DNA of 64,000 bases from an uncultured Prochlorococcus sp. (lineage in GTDB: Bacteria; Cyanobacteriota; Cyanobacteriia; PCC-6307; Cyanobiaceae), in assembly GCA_902535175.1 (NCBI GenBank), contig CACASR010000007.1:1-64000 (forward strand). Reading direction: 5' to 3'. Shown here piece by piece: positions 18,962 to 29,177 of the stretch (position 1 is the stretch's first letter; each line of letters starts with the position of its first letter). The translations under genes and the position numbers were made by a program. Under the pieces are notes generated by a model. It worked only from the letters and a program-made list of their open reading frames with translations, searched no databases and was not told where the DNA came from.

Positions 18962-18978
18962 GATTTAATTTGATTTGA

Positions 18979-19173
18979 TTACTTAATTTCTTTGTGAATT
19001 GTCATTCTGTTTAAATGAGGATTAAACTTTTTTAGTTCTAATCTTTCAGTTGTATTTCTACGATTCTTTTCAGTAGTATATCTTGAGACACCATTTGATC
19101 TCTTAGGATCTGTGCTTGTCCTAGCTTCAGTACATTCCAGGGTCACTACAACTCTTGTCCCTTTTTTGGCCAT
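18979..19173 (-). CDS. rpmG: 50S ribosomal protein L33
   Basis: [64 protein letters not shown]; internal ATG preferred to track start. Confidence 0.96.
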   Translation of the reverse strand: MAKKGTRVVVTLECTEARTSTDPKRSNGVSRYTTEKNRRNTTERLELKKFNPHLNRMTIHKEIK

Positions 19174-19274
19174 TTTAATTAATACTTTATTGTATAATTT
19201 TCTATTGTACATCTTCAACAAACTTTTTTGAAGATATACTCATTTCTTTTATCATCATTGGTTAAAAAATATAT

Positions 19275-21719
19275 ATGAAAGTTTCTCAAAATTGGTTGAA
19301 AAATTTAGTAGAAATTACTTCTACTCCTGAAGATCTCTCTGAGAAATTGTCTATTGGTGGATTTGAGGTTGAATCATTAGAAGATTGTTCAGAAAATGTA
19401 AATGGTGTTGTTTTAGGTAAGGTATTATCTGTTTTAAAACACGAAGGATCTGACAAACTTTCAATTTGCCAAGTCGATATTGGTAATTCAAGGAATTTAC
19501 AAATTATCTGTGGTGCGCGCAATATTAAACCAAATATTTATGTTTATGTTGCTACTGTCGGCGCGAAATTAAATGCAGTTGATTTAACTATTAAAAGAAG
19601 CGAAATTAGAGGTGTTATGAGTGAAGGAATGATATGTTCACTGCAAGAACTTGGTTTAGAAGACTCTAGCGAAGGTATAGAGATCATTGATGAAGATTTA
19701 GCATTAAAACATGAATTGGGCACCCCAGGGTCTGATTTGCTTCAATTAAATGATTTTATATATGATTTAGCGATTACAGCTAATAGACCTGACGGAATGT
19801 CTGTTATAGGTATAGCCCGTGAAATTTCTGCCCTTTTAGAATCCACCTTAAATTTTCCAGAATTAAACCATAAATACAATATTCATTTACTTAAAGGAAT
19901 TAAACTTTGTCCAGAAGCAATTGAATCTAATTGCATTTATACAATAAGCTGCATTGATGGAGTAAATGGTGGGAAATTATCGCCAAATTGGCTTAAAGAC
20001 CGTATAGAAAAATCAGGAATAAAATCCATTAATCTTTTAGTTGATTTGACAAATTATATCCTTTTAGAACAAGGTCAACCTTTGCATGCGTTTGATAAAG
20101 ATAAACTGTCAAACTTAATTGGTAAGGAAGTTTCTCCAGAAGATTTCTCTGTAAGAAAAGGAAAGCATAACGAAAGCCTTATTTGCTTAGATGGTAAGGA
20201 ATATGACTTAAATGACAATATCACAGTCATTACTTGTTGTAATAAACCGGTAGCTATTGCTGGGGTGATAGGCGGTTTAGAGACTTCTGTAACTGATACT
20301 ACCTCATCTATTTATCTTGAAGGCGCTGTTTTTAATCCAGTTACTATAAGAAAATCTTCAAAGGCGGTTGGCATAAGAACAGAATCTAGTAGCAGGTATG
20401 AAAAAGGGATTTCATCAAAAAATACAATAAGTGCAGTAACAAGGGCAATTAATCTTTTAGAAGAATATTTTTCTATTAATTTACCAATCATCAATACTTC
20501 CAATTTAATAAGTAATGAGGATATATTTATTAAACTACGGAGAAATCGAATACATAAAATTCTTGGTCCATTAATAATTAAAGGTCAATCTGAAAAAAGA
20601 AATTTATCTGATAATGAAATAGTTGATAAATTAACACTAATAGGTTGTACTTTAAAGAATAAAGAATATGGCTGGGATGTAGCAGTAATTCCTAATAGAT
20701 CACATGATTTAATAAGAGAAATAGATTTAATTGAAGAAATAGCGAGATTAATAGGGTATGACAGATTCGACTTAAAACTTCCTAATCCAATCAAGCCTGG
20801 AAAATTGTCATCAGAACAGTTGGCATTGAGAAAAGTAAAAAATGGTTTTATAGAAAATGGTTTTAACGAGGTACTAAGCTACTCTCTTGTTCCTGAAGAA
20901 AATGAAAAACTTATAAAGATTTCTAATCCTTTGTTATTAGAAACAAGTTGCCTTAGAGATAATATCTGGAAAGAACATTTGGAGATAGTGAACCGAAATA
21001 TAAAAGCTGGACAAGCAAGTTGTTATATATTTGAAATTGGAAATGTTTTTCAAAAGAAAACTGAGTTCATTCAAGAAGAAGTTCTAAATGGTGCTATTTA
21101 TGGGAATAAAAAATTTGGAAAATGGATAAATTCGGGTAAGGATAACGATCTTAATTATTACCAGGCCAGAGGAAAGTTAAAGGAGGCTTTATCATCTTTA
21201 AACATAAAAATTGAGGATAAACCTACTGATTCAATTGATTTTCTTCATCCAGGAAGAACAGCGAAATTAGTTATTGAAGGAAAAGATGCAGGTTATTTTG
21301 GTGAAATACATCCAAAACTAATATTAGAAAAGAAGTCATTAAAAAAAGTTTATTTATTTAACATTAATGTCTCTAACCTATTGGGAGCTAGTACAAGAAA
21401 AAATAAATGGATTCCAATATATAAGCAATACCCAATTGTTCCGAAAATGGAAAGGGATATAAATTTTGTTTTCAGTAAGAATTTCTTAATAAGCGAAATA
21501 ATATCACAGATAAGAAAAACAGGAAAAAATCTCTTAGAGGAGGTAAATTTACTTGATGTTTTTGAAGATACTAAATTTGGAGATGATCATATAAGTTATA
21601 CATTTAGATTATCTTATAGAGATAAAGATAAAACATTACTGGACTCGGACATTTCATCAATACATTCAAATATCGTTTCGAATGTAGAAAAATGTTTTAA
21701 TACAAAATTGAGGAATTAA
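19275..21719 (+). CDS. pheT: phenylalanyl-tRNA synthetase beta subunit
   Basis: MKVSQNWLKNLVEI...VTANRPD-like, GIGGxxT/VAIAGVIGG, C-terminal FDX-ACB domain. Confidence 0.97.
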   Translation: MKVSQNWLKNLVEITSTPEDLSEKLSIGGFEVESLEDCSENVNGVVLGKVLSVLKHEGSDKLSICQVDIGNSRNLQIICGARNIKPNIYVYVATVGAKLNAVDLTIKRSEIRGVMSEGMICSLQELGLEDSSEGIEIIDEDLALKHELGTPGSDLLQLNDFIYDLAITANRPDGMSVIGIAREISALLESTLNFPELNHKYNIHLLKGIKLCPEAIESNCIYTISCIDGVNGGKLSPNWLKDRIEKSGIKSINLLVDLTNYILLEQGQPLHAFDKDKLSNLIGKEVSPEDFSVRKGKHNESLICLDGKEYDLNDNITVITCCNKPVAIAGVIGGLETSVTDTTSSIYLEGAVFNPVTIRKSSKAVGIRTESSSRYEKGISSKNTISAVTRAINLLEEYFSINLPIINTSNLISNEDIFIKLRRNRIHKILGPLIIKGQSEKRNLSDNEIVDKLTLIGCTLKNKEYGWDVAVIPNRSHDLIREIDLIEEIARLIGYDRFDLKLPNPIKPGKLSSEQLALRKVKNGFIENGFNEVLSYSLVPEENEKLIKISNPLLLETSCLRDNIWKEHLEIVNRNIKAGQASCYIFEIGNVFQKKTEFIQEEVLNGAIYGNKKFGKWINSGKDNDLNYYQARGKLKEALSSLNIKIEDKPTDSIDFLHPGRTAKLVIEGKDAGYFGEIHPKLILEKKSLKKVYLFNINVSNLLGASTRKNKWIPIYKQYPIVPKMERDINFVFSKNFLISEIISQIRKTGKNLLEEVNLLDVFEDTKFGDDHISYTFRLSYRDKDKTLLDSDISSIHSNIVSNVEKCFNTKLRN

Positions 21720-21731
21720 TAGTATTGCTAT

Positions 21732-21778
21732 TCTCATATAAGACTATAAACTAGTCTATATACAATTCTTATATGAGA
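21732..21778. repeat. palindromic element, copy 0
   Basis: Perfect 11-bp TCTCATATAAG/CTTATATGAGA with inner stem AGACTA-TAAAC-TAGTCT. Confidence 0.75.
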
Positions 21779-21824
21779 TAAGTAATAATCCTATAAAACT
21801 AATTAATGTTGTATTATAACTATC

Positions 21825-22073
21825 ATGATCAATTTACTATCTCTACTTCTATCTTCAGTACTGTGGGTACAAGTCCCTCAGTGGTCAGATGATTGGTCTA
21901 AATGTGCTGTTGATATACCAGATGCCTCATGCCATTGGTATATAACTGCTCCAGACAATACTTTTGGGGAAGGTTTTGATTGGGCTAGTGCTCCTTGGTT
22001 TGATGCTAATGGATTAAGTGATATTCCTAGTATTGATAAACAAACTGCCATTGAAAAGCTTCAATCTAAGTAG
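21825..22073 (+). CDS. 82-aa secreted-type hypothetical protein, Trp-rich
   Basis: ORF track; signal-like N-terminus MINLLSLLLSSVLWVQVPQ, two Cys. Confidence 0.7.
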   Translation: MINLLSLLLSSVLWVQVPQWSDDWSKCAVDIPDASCHWYITAPDNTFGEGFDWASAPWFDANGLSDIPSIDKQTAIEKLQSK

Positions 22074-22181
22074 TACTGTCTTTAAGGCAGTGCGGGTAGA
22101 AGAAAAAGTCATTTATAGCAGTACTTTTTAGCTATTATTTATTTCTTGGACAATCAAAGGACATAATTTATGGGTCTACTA

Positions 22182-22665
22182 GTCAATTTTTAATTTTTCC
22201 GGGCATTAACAGGTTGAGTATGTGCATAATTTATTCAAATTTACAATCAGCATTGTCTTATAAATCTGTTATGAGACTACTTAATAGACTAATTATAAGT
22301 CTCATATTAGAATTATTATACAACTAGATTTTTATTTTTTTCAAAAGTCAATTTTACATTTTTCACGGCATTAAGCAGTTGGGTATGTGAATGATTTATT
22401 CAAATTTAGAAATAGATTTATCTTATGTATCTATTGTAAGACCATATAATAGACTAAATATAAGTCTCATATAAGAAATATTATACAACTAGATTTTATT
22501 TTTTTTAAAAGTCAATTCTATTTTAATTTACGTTTATAAATAATGATTTTTCTCTAAATTTGGACAATAAATAATTAATGAATTTCAGTTATTTTGTAAT
22601 TCGCAGCTATCTTATATAAGGCCATCTATTGGACTCATGATAAGTCTTGTTTAAGAATGAGTATA
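22182..22665. repeat. diverged tandem repeat: units 22182-22346, 22347-22510 and a degenerate third unit from 22511
   Basis: Aligned landmarks at ~165-bp spacing: GTCAATTTT, CGG(G)CATTAA, GAGTATGTG/GGGTATGTG, TTTATTCAAATTTA, AATAGACTAA-TATAAGTCTCATAT, TTATACAACTAGATTT. Confidence 0.8.
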
Positions 22666-23676
22666 CTAATTTCTGTATAGATTTTTTAGCAATTGATACG
22701 CTTCATTTAATTTCCTCATTTGATCTGTTGATCCTCCAGCATCTGGATGCGTCTCTAAAGCTATTGATTTATAGGCCTCCCTAATTTTTCGTAATGTATG
22801 AGCTGATCCTGCGGATGTTGATAAATTCAATAATTTAAGTGCTCCATGTACTGTCATTGTTGAGTCCAATGTTTCAAATGAATTTGATCTGTTATTTCGC
22901 TTAAATCTACTTATAAACCTTCTCATAAGTGTTGGGATCCTATTAATAAGATCTGATGTAGCAAAAGGGTCTTCTAAAACGCCAATCATTAATAAAACAA
23001 TTTCAAGGGATGGATTTTTCTTTATCCAAAATGGGCATATTTCAGACATTAATTTATTGGCAGCACTCCATGTAAATGGTAGATTTTCAGTTCCATCAAG
23101 ATTTGGCCATATATCCCTTCCAAACCAATCCATCGAAGCTTCTACTACATGATCATTAGGAACTGATCCATATAAGGTTTTCCAATGACTAATTAACTCA
23201 ATTCGACATTTTATTAATTCAGTTTCTTTAATTGTATTAATTTGAATATCATTGATATTCTCCTTTAATTTTTCACTATTAATACTCCTTCTTAAATTCT
23301 TTACTTTTTTTTCAACAAAATTGGGAAGGCTTATGTTTGAGTTAGCTTTTTCTTTATATTGATTGTTATTTGAAAATCTTTTATTCGAAGATATCTCATT
23401 TTCTTCTTTTTTTTCGTTTGATTTAATTAATACCAATGCAGTATCTTCATCAATATTTAAATTTTCATTATTCTTCTTCTCGTTAAAGTCTATTTCTTGC
23501 TGTTGATTCTTAGGTAGTAAATCATCGTCTTGAAGAAGTTCTTTAAGTATCTTTTCTATTACAGGTCCTCTTGCTCTAAATCCCCACTCTTTTCGTAATT
23601 GATCAAACCTGGAAATTAGTTCCTCAGGTAAATCAATTGAAATTCTTTTTGTATTTGAATTTTCAGGAATATTCAA
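22666..23676 (-). CDS. protein with N-terminal RHH-like domain and C-terminal J-domain
   Basis: N-term TKRISIDLPEELISRFDQLRKEWGFRARGPVIEKILKELLQ; C-term IREAYKSIALETHPDAGGSTDQMRKLNEAYQLL (HPD). Confidence 0.8.
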   Translation of the reverse strand: MNIPENSNTKRISIDLPEELISRFDQLRKEWGFRARGPVIEKILKELLQDDDLLPKNQQQEIDFNEKKNNENLNIDEDTALVLIKSNEKKEENEISSNKRFSNNNQYKEKANSNISLPNFVEKKVKNLRRSINSEKLKENINDIQINTIKETELIKCRIELISHWKTLYGSVPNDHVVEASMDWFGRDIWPNLDGTENLPFTWSAANKLMSEICPFWIKKNPSLEIVLLMIGVLEDPFATSDLINRIPTLMRRFISRFKRNNRSNSFETLDSTMTVHGALKLLNLSTSAGSAHTLRKIREAYKSIALETHPDAGGSTDQMRKLNEAYQLLKNLYRN

Positions 23677-23820
23677 TAATATTTTCTTGAATAGTAATGA
23701 ATTTATTTAATTTTATTCAAAAAAAATTGAAAGTCCATACAGAATAATGTTTTTAAATTAAAATCAATTTATTCTTCATGTCACAAGACAATTAATTATC
23801 TTTTTATAATAAAAATAAAA

Positions 23821-24000
23821 ATGTTTAATTGTTATTTCAAGTCATCTAAAGAAAAAAAGAGTTTTTATCAACATAAGAAATTAGAAATGCTTAATTATAT
23901 TAAGGATTCACTTGAACGTAAAATCGCCTCTGTAACAGCATCTATAGAAGTTCTAGAAAACCAAATAAGCAGGGATAAAGAAGTTGAAGTAACTAACTAG
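23821..24000 (+). CDS. 59-aa hypothetical protein, coiled-coil-like
   Basis: MFNCYFKSSKEKKSFYQHKKLEMLNYIKDSLERKIASVTASIEVLENQISRDKEVEVTN. Confidence 0.55.
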   Translation: MFNCYFKSSKEKKSFYQHKKLEMLNYIKDSLERKIASVTASIEVLENQISRDKEVEVTN

Positions 24001-24003
24001 TAT

Positions 24004-24834
24004 TCAAACAAAACTTTCTAAAAGTGTTTCTGGACCAAATTTCTTTAAATAATTAATATTTGATTTTTCAGTTACTAATAGATATCCTGCAAAACCTAAA
24101 CCATTAATACTGAACCCATGAATATGATCATGTTTTCTTTTGATAATAGCGATCCATTTATTAGTTATTAATATATTGTAAGGATATATCGGTTTCTTAT
24201 TACTAATAGGGTCCCCTAGTCCTAATTTCTTACTTAATTCTAAATAAAATTCAAAAAGAGATGATGAATTTTCTAAAAAATTAAATTTGGATACAATAAT
24301 ATTTTTTTTAAGCTTACTATTTAGATCTTGATATGAGTTCAATTCTAAAAACCACTTTTCTCTAGGGCATGATATCTCACCTTTAGATCTACGCAGAAGT
24401 TGAAAATGCCTGTGAGGTTGACTTGCACCCGCAGTTGGAGAACTATTGAAAAACCATAATCCACTAGTATCTTTATTAACTTTTTGGATCGCTCTCCAAT
24501 CTTTAGCATCTAACCATCCATTTTGAGGTTTCCATTCATTTGTAATCAGTAAAATATGACCTTTTTGTACAGGGTACTTATTTAATATTAGTTGATGATT
24601 ATCACCAATTTTATCAATTTCTAGAATCTTTTCCCAAGGACAAAATGGATTTTGCTTAGGACCATAAATCTTTTTTTTATTAAATTTTGAAGTATCGAGT
24701 TTCCTAATTATGAAGTCGTCTTTTTCATATAAATCTCTTGTAATAATATCAGTTTTGAGAGGATATAATGAATCATCATCAATTGATGATCGAGTTTTCT
24801 CTAGTGCTTTTTTCCAATATATCTCTAAACTCAT
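24004..24834 (-). CDS. ATP adenylyltransferase / Ap4A phosphorylase
   Basis: NPFCPWE...GASQPHRHFQLL HIT-type motif. Confidence 0.85.
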   Translation of the reverse strand: MSLEIYWKKALEKTRSSIDDDSLYPLKTDIITRDLYEKDDFIIRKLDTSKFNKKKIYGPKQNPFCPWEKILEIDKIGDNHQLILNKYPVQKGHILLITNEWKPQNGWLDAKDWRAIQKVNKDTSGLWFFNSSPTAGASQPHRHFQLLRRSKGEISCPREKWFLELNSYQDLNSKLKKNIIVSKFNFLENSSSLFEFYLELSKKLGLGDPISNKKPIYPYNILITNKWIAIIKRKHDHIHGFSINGLGFAGYLLVTEKSNINYLKKFGPETLLESFV

Positions 24835-24882
24835 TTAAAAAAATTTATCATAATCATTTTAAAAAGAAAAATAAATTTGTAA

Positions 24883-25266
24883 TTACTTTTTATTAAATTG
24901 ATATTCTTTCAATTTTTCCAGAGGAACTGATTCTAAGACTACAATATTCGTTGATTCTAATATGACTTTTGGTGCAAGACCGTCTAATAATGCTTGCTTC
25001 CACCTATCAAGACAAATACACCAATGATCACCATTCTTTAGTCCTGGGAAGGAATACATAGGCATTGGAGTTATTAAATCATTACCTTGTGATTTACTAT
25101 ATTTCAGGAAATTATCATCCATTACACAACATATGGAATGATTCCCTCCATCATTTTTGTCATAGTTGCAAAATCCATCTCTGAACCACCCTGTCATAGG
25201 TGCGCAACTACAAATCTCAATTTTTTCTCCTAGGACATTTAACTGTTCTTGATTAATTATGGTCAT
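24883..25266 (-). CDS. DUF2237 family protein
   Basis: NVLGEKIEICSCAPMTGWFRDGFC...GDHWCICLDRWKQAL. Confidence 0.88.
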   Translation of the reverse strand: MTIINQEQLNVLGEKIEICSCAPMTGWFRDGFCNYDKNDGGNHSICCVMDDNFLKYSKSQGNDLITPMPMYSFPGLKNGDHWCICLDRWKQALLDGLAPKVILESTNIVVLESVPLEKLKEYQFNKK

Positions 25267-25364
25267 GGATTTTTTAATAATAATAAAACACCAACATTTC
25301 TTTAAAAAAGGTTGACGAGTATGGGGGGTAAGGAGGTAATAATTCTAATAAGGTTTTTTTCATT

Positions 25365-25583
25365 ATGGATTGGGACTTTACTGAAAACATAGCATTTAAA
25401 GCTCTTTATGAAGCTTTTAAAGATAGTGATGAAACTTCCGCATTAGAATTTTTATCTAGTGATGGTGCTTCATATTATCTTGAGTTAACTCAGGACGCGG
25501 CGGGTGAGGGACTTGATCTGGGTGATAACGAAACGATGGAAGAACTACAGGAAGAAATTATTGAATATTTAGAAAACAACTAG
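25365..25583 (+). CDS. acidic hypothetical protein (72 aa)
   Basis: ORF track. Confidence 0.65.
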   Translation: MDWDFTENIAFKALYEAFKDSDETSALEFLSSDGASYYLELTQDAAGEGLDLGDNETMEELQEEIIEYLENN

Positions 25584-25592
25584 AGATTTAGT

Positions 25593-28500
25593 TTAAGCAC
25601 TGAAATATTTAGCTTTTGAGTGTAGTGAAATGATAGCTGTAGTACTTTGTTCTGGATGAAGTTGTTCAGATTCGTCCATGGTCAAGTTTATTCTTTTTGC
25701 ATCTAACAATGATAATTGTATGTTTGAATCAGATACTTTTGGACATGCAGGATAACCAAAAGAATATCTTGCTCCTCTATATTTTTGAGCTAGTATTTCT
25801 CTATTTTTATCTGGTTCTTCAATACTAAAACCACATTCAATACGAATTAATGAATGGACATACTCAGCTAGAGCTTCTGCTAATTGCACTGTAAGTCCAT
25901 GGAATAATAAATAATCGCTATATTTATCTTCTTTAAATAATTTTTGAGAATATTCACTTGCAATTTCGCCCATTGTTACTGCCTGCATAGGAAATATATC
26001 TATCGGTTTATCTTTTTTCAAATCACAATAAAAATCAGCTATGCATAAATTATTCCCAGATTTTTGTCTTGGGAAATTAAATTGGGAAATTTTACTTAAT
26101 GATTTATCATCAAATAAGAAAATACTATTATCTTTTCTCCCGCATCTGAAATATCCATAAACTGCTTTGGGTGAAATAAGTTTTTTTTCTATAATTGTCT
26201 CTAACCATCTATCTAACAATGGTTTAGCATATGAATCCAAATAGTTATTGTATTCATCTACGCTTTGGTTTTTTCCTTTTTTTATTTGCCACTGTCCGCT
26301 AAATAGAGCTTTTGTATCTAGATAAAAAATTAATTTATTTAAATCTATATCAACGTCGTTCAGGACTTTCGTTCCCAAGAAAGGGGCTTGAATTGGTTCT
26401 TCTTCATTTATAAATTTAGATCTTATAAAATTGTCTTTTATATTTAATTTGGAAGTCTCGGTAGATATGGATATTGATTTTTTAACAGCTTGAGAGTTGG
26501 ATTTTGATGAGGCTAAATTGATATTTATACCCTCATTGTTAATGAAACCCTCTGTATTTGACCAATTACCCTTTTTTTTATTATCCATATATTCATTCAT
26601 GAATTTAAGATCAGTGAACGCATCTTTTCCGTACAATATTTTCCCTTTATATATTTTGCTGCAGTCCTCATTTACAAATTTTGGGGTTAAGGCTGCGCCT
26701 CCTAATATTACTGGTACACTGATATTTTCATCGTTAAAAGCCTCTAGATTATCTTTCATAAAAGCGGTTGATTTAACAAGTAATCCGCTCATAGCGATGC
26801 AATCTGCATTGTGTTTTTTTTGTGCATCTATAATCGCTGAAACATCTTGCTTTATTCCAAGATTTATAACGTCAAAACCATTATTTGTAAGTATTATGTC
26901 AACTAAATTTTTTCCAATATCATGAACATCGCCTTTAACAGTTGCAATTAAGAGTTTTCCATTTGATATGTTTTTATCTACAGTTTCCATATATGGTTCT
27001 AAAATTGAAACGGCAAATTTCATTGTTTCAGCGGACTGGAGTACAAATGGTAGTTGCATTTGACCTGAGCCAAATAAATCTCCTACAACTTTCATCCCAT
27101 CTAGTAAAAAGGTATTAATTATATCAAGAGGTTTATATTTTTTTAACGCTTCATTTAATTGATCCTCTAAACCTATTTTTTCTCCATCGATAATATGATT
27201 TTTTAGACTTTCTTCCAGAGTTAAGTTTTTATTTTCTGAAGATGCTCTTTTGAAATCTTGAATAGATAAATCTTGAAAAGCTTTTGTTAATTGTACTAAT
27301 GGATCATAAATACAAATATCATCTTCAAATTTTCTGTTGTCATATATCAAATCTAAGCAAAGCTTTTTTGTTTCTTCAGAAATTTTTGATAATGGCAAAA
27401 TTTTATTTGGTGCGATGATTGCAGAATCCAATCCTGCTTTAATGCATTCATCTAAAAATATTGAATTTAGATTAATTCTTGATAATGGTGAAAGACCAAA
27501 ACTAATGTTTGAAATCCCCAGTATAATATGAATACCTGGGAAATTTTCACGAATTTTTGATATAGCAGTAATTGTTTCTTTAGCGTTTAATCTATCTTCT
27601 TCTATCCCAGTAGATATTGGCAGAGCTAATGGATCAAAAAATAGCTCATAATCTGACAAGCCACATTCTCTGGTTCTATTAATTGCTCTTTTTACAATGT
27701 TATATTTTTTATCTGCATTCCTTGCCATTCCATCTTCATCAATAGTTCCTACAACAAGACCTGAACCATACCTTAAGGCTAAATTTAGAACTTGATCAAA
27801 CCTTTCATTGCCGTCTTCGTAATTGGTTGAGTTTATAATACATTTCCCACCAGCTGACTTTAATCCACTTTCCATTTTGTCAGCATCTGTAGAGTCAATC
27901 ATTAATGGCAAATTTATATTGGTAACTAGTCTTGAAGTTATTTCTTTCATATCTTTCACTCCGTCTCTCCCCACGTAATCAACATTCACATCAAGAACGT
28001 GTGCATTTTCTTTTTGTTGTTGCTTCGCAATCGAAACTAGTCCATCCCAATCGTCGTTATTCAATAACTCCCTTACCTTTTTAGATCCACTTGCATTTAA
28101 TCTTTCTCCTACTATCAAGATAGAATTGTCTTGTTTGTAAGGTACAGAATTATATATTGATGATGCAGAAGGAATATAACCACTTAAATTGTTATTACCA
28201 TTTTTGGTAGACCTTTCTTCATAAATAATTTCATCGATTATTGAAGAAAGATATTTAATATGTTCAGGTGTTGTCCCACAACATCCACCTATTAATTGAA
28301 CATTAAAGTCATATATAAAATTCATTAACTGCATCTTTAATTCTATTGGCTTTAATCTGTAGTGGGCTACACCACCAATATTTTCAGGAAGTCCTGCATT
28401 GGGAATACAGCTTATAGCGAAAGGAGAATTCTCAGACAAATATTTAATATGTTCTTTCATCTGTTCTGGACCAGTTGCACAATTAAGTCCAAGGATATCT

Positions 28501-29159
28501 ATATTAAATGGCTCTAATATTGTTAACGCAGAGGCGATGTCAGATCCAACAAGCATAGTCCCTGTTGTTTCCATTGTTATCGATACCATTATAGGTATAT
28601 CTATATTTTTACTATCAAGTACTTCTTTAGACGCTAATAAGGCAGATTTAATTTGTAATACATCTTGACATGTTTCAATTAAAAGAAGATCAACTCCTCC
28701 ATCTGTAAGACCATATATTTGTTCTTTATATGATTTCTTTAATTCATCAAAATCTATATGTCCTAATGTGGGTAATTTAGTAGTTGGTCCAATTGAGCCA
28801 GCAATAAACCTTGGCTTATCAACTGATGCATATTTGACAGCAGCCTTTTTTGCTATTAATGCAGCATTTTTATTTATCTCATAAGCCTTATCCGCAATAT
28901 CATATTCATCAAGAACTATTGATGAGGCTCCAAAAGTATTAGTTTCTATAACGTGACAACCTGCTTCTAAGAATGAATTATGAACTTTTTCAACTAGCTT
29001 TGGTGAGGATAAAACAAGGTTTTCATTACAACCCTCTAATTCCTTGCCTCCAAAGTCGTCTGCAGTAAGATTTAAGTTCTGAAAAGATGTTCCAGTACCC
29101 CCATCAAATATTATTAATGGCTTTTCATCTCTATTTAGATAGGTTCTGAAAGATTCCAT
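25593..29159 (-). CDS. metH: cobalamin-dependent methionine synthase
   Basis: Hcy domain with GGCCGTTPEHI, pterin-binding domain, B12 motif DVHDIGKNLV, activation domain. Confidence 0.98.
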   Translation of the reverse strand: MESFRTYLNRDEKPLIIFDGGTGTSFQNLNLTADDFGGKELEGCNENLVLSSPKLVEKVHNSFLEAGCHVIETNTFGASSIVLDEYDIADKAYEINKNAALIAKKAAVKYASVDKPRFIAGSIGPTTKLPTLGHIDFDELKKSYKEQIYGLTDGGVDLLLIETCQDVLQIKSALLASKEVLDSKNIDIPIMVSITMETTGTMLVGSDIASALTILEPFNIDILGLNCATGPEQMKEHIKYLSENSPFAISCIPNAGLPENIGGVAHYRLKPIELKMQLMNFIYDFNVQLIGGCCGTTPEHIKYLSSIIDEIIYEERSTKNGNNNLSGYIPSASSIYNSVPYKQDNSILIVGERLNASGSKKVRELLNNDDWDGLVSIAKQQQKENAHVLDVNVDYVGRDGVKDMKEITSRLVTNINLPLMIDSTDADKMESGLKSAGGKCIINSTNYEDGNERFDQVLNLALRYGSGLVVGTIDEDGMARNADKKYNIVKRAINRTRECGLSDYELFFDPLALPISTGIEEDRLNAKETITAISKIRENFPGIHIILGISNISFGLSPLSRINLNSIFLDECIKAGLDSAIIAPNKILPLSKISEETKKLCLDLIYDNRKFEDDICIYDPLVQLTKAFQDLSIQDFKRASSENKNLTLEESLKNHIIDGEKIGLEDQLNEALKKYKPLDIINTFLLDGMKVVGDLFGSGQMQLPFVLQSAETMKFAVSILEPYMETVDKNISNGKLLIATVKGDVHDIGKNLVDIILTNNGFDVINLGIKQDVSAIIDAQKKHNADCIAMSGLLVKSTAFMKDNLEAFNDENISVPVILGGAALTPKFVNEDCSKIYKGKILYGKDAFTDLKFMNEYMDNKKKGNWSNTEGFINNEGININLASSKSNSQAVKKSISISTETSKLNIKDNFIRSKFINEEEPIQAPFLGTKVLNDVDIDLNKLIFYLDTKALFSGQWQIKKGKNQSVDEYNNYLDSYAKPLLDRWLETIIEKKLISPKAVYGYFRCGRKDNSIFLFDDKSLSKISQFNFPRQKSGNNLCIADFYCDLKKDKPIDIFPMQAVTMGEIASEYSQKLFKEDKYSDYLLFHGLTVQLAEALAEYVHSLIRIECGFSIEEPDKNREILAQKYRGARYSFGYPACPKVSDSNIQLSLLDAKRINLTMDESEQLHPEQSTTAIISLHSKAKYFSA

Positions 29160-29177
29160 TTTTAGGTAAAAACTAAT

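Noticed and set aside
25328-25340. Strong Shine-Dalgarno-like TAAGGAGGT upstream of the 72-aa ORF at 25365
   Set aside because: About 28 nt from the ATG, too far for that start, and no convincing nearby alternative start was found.
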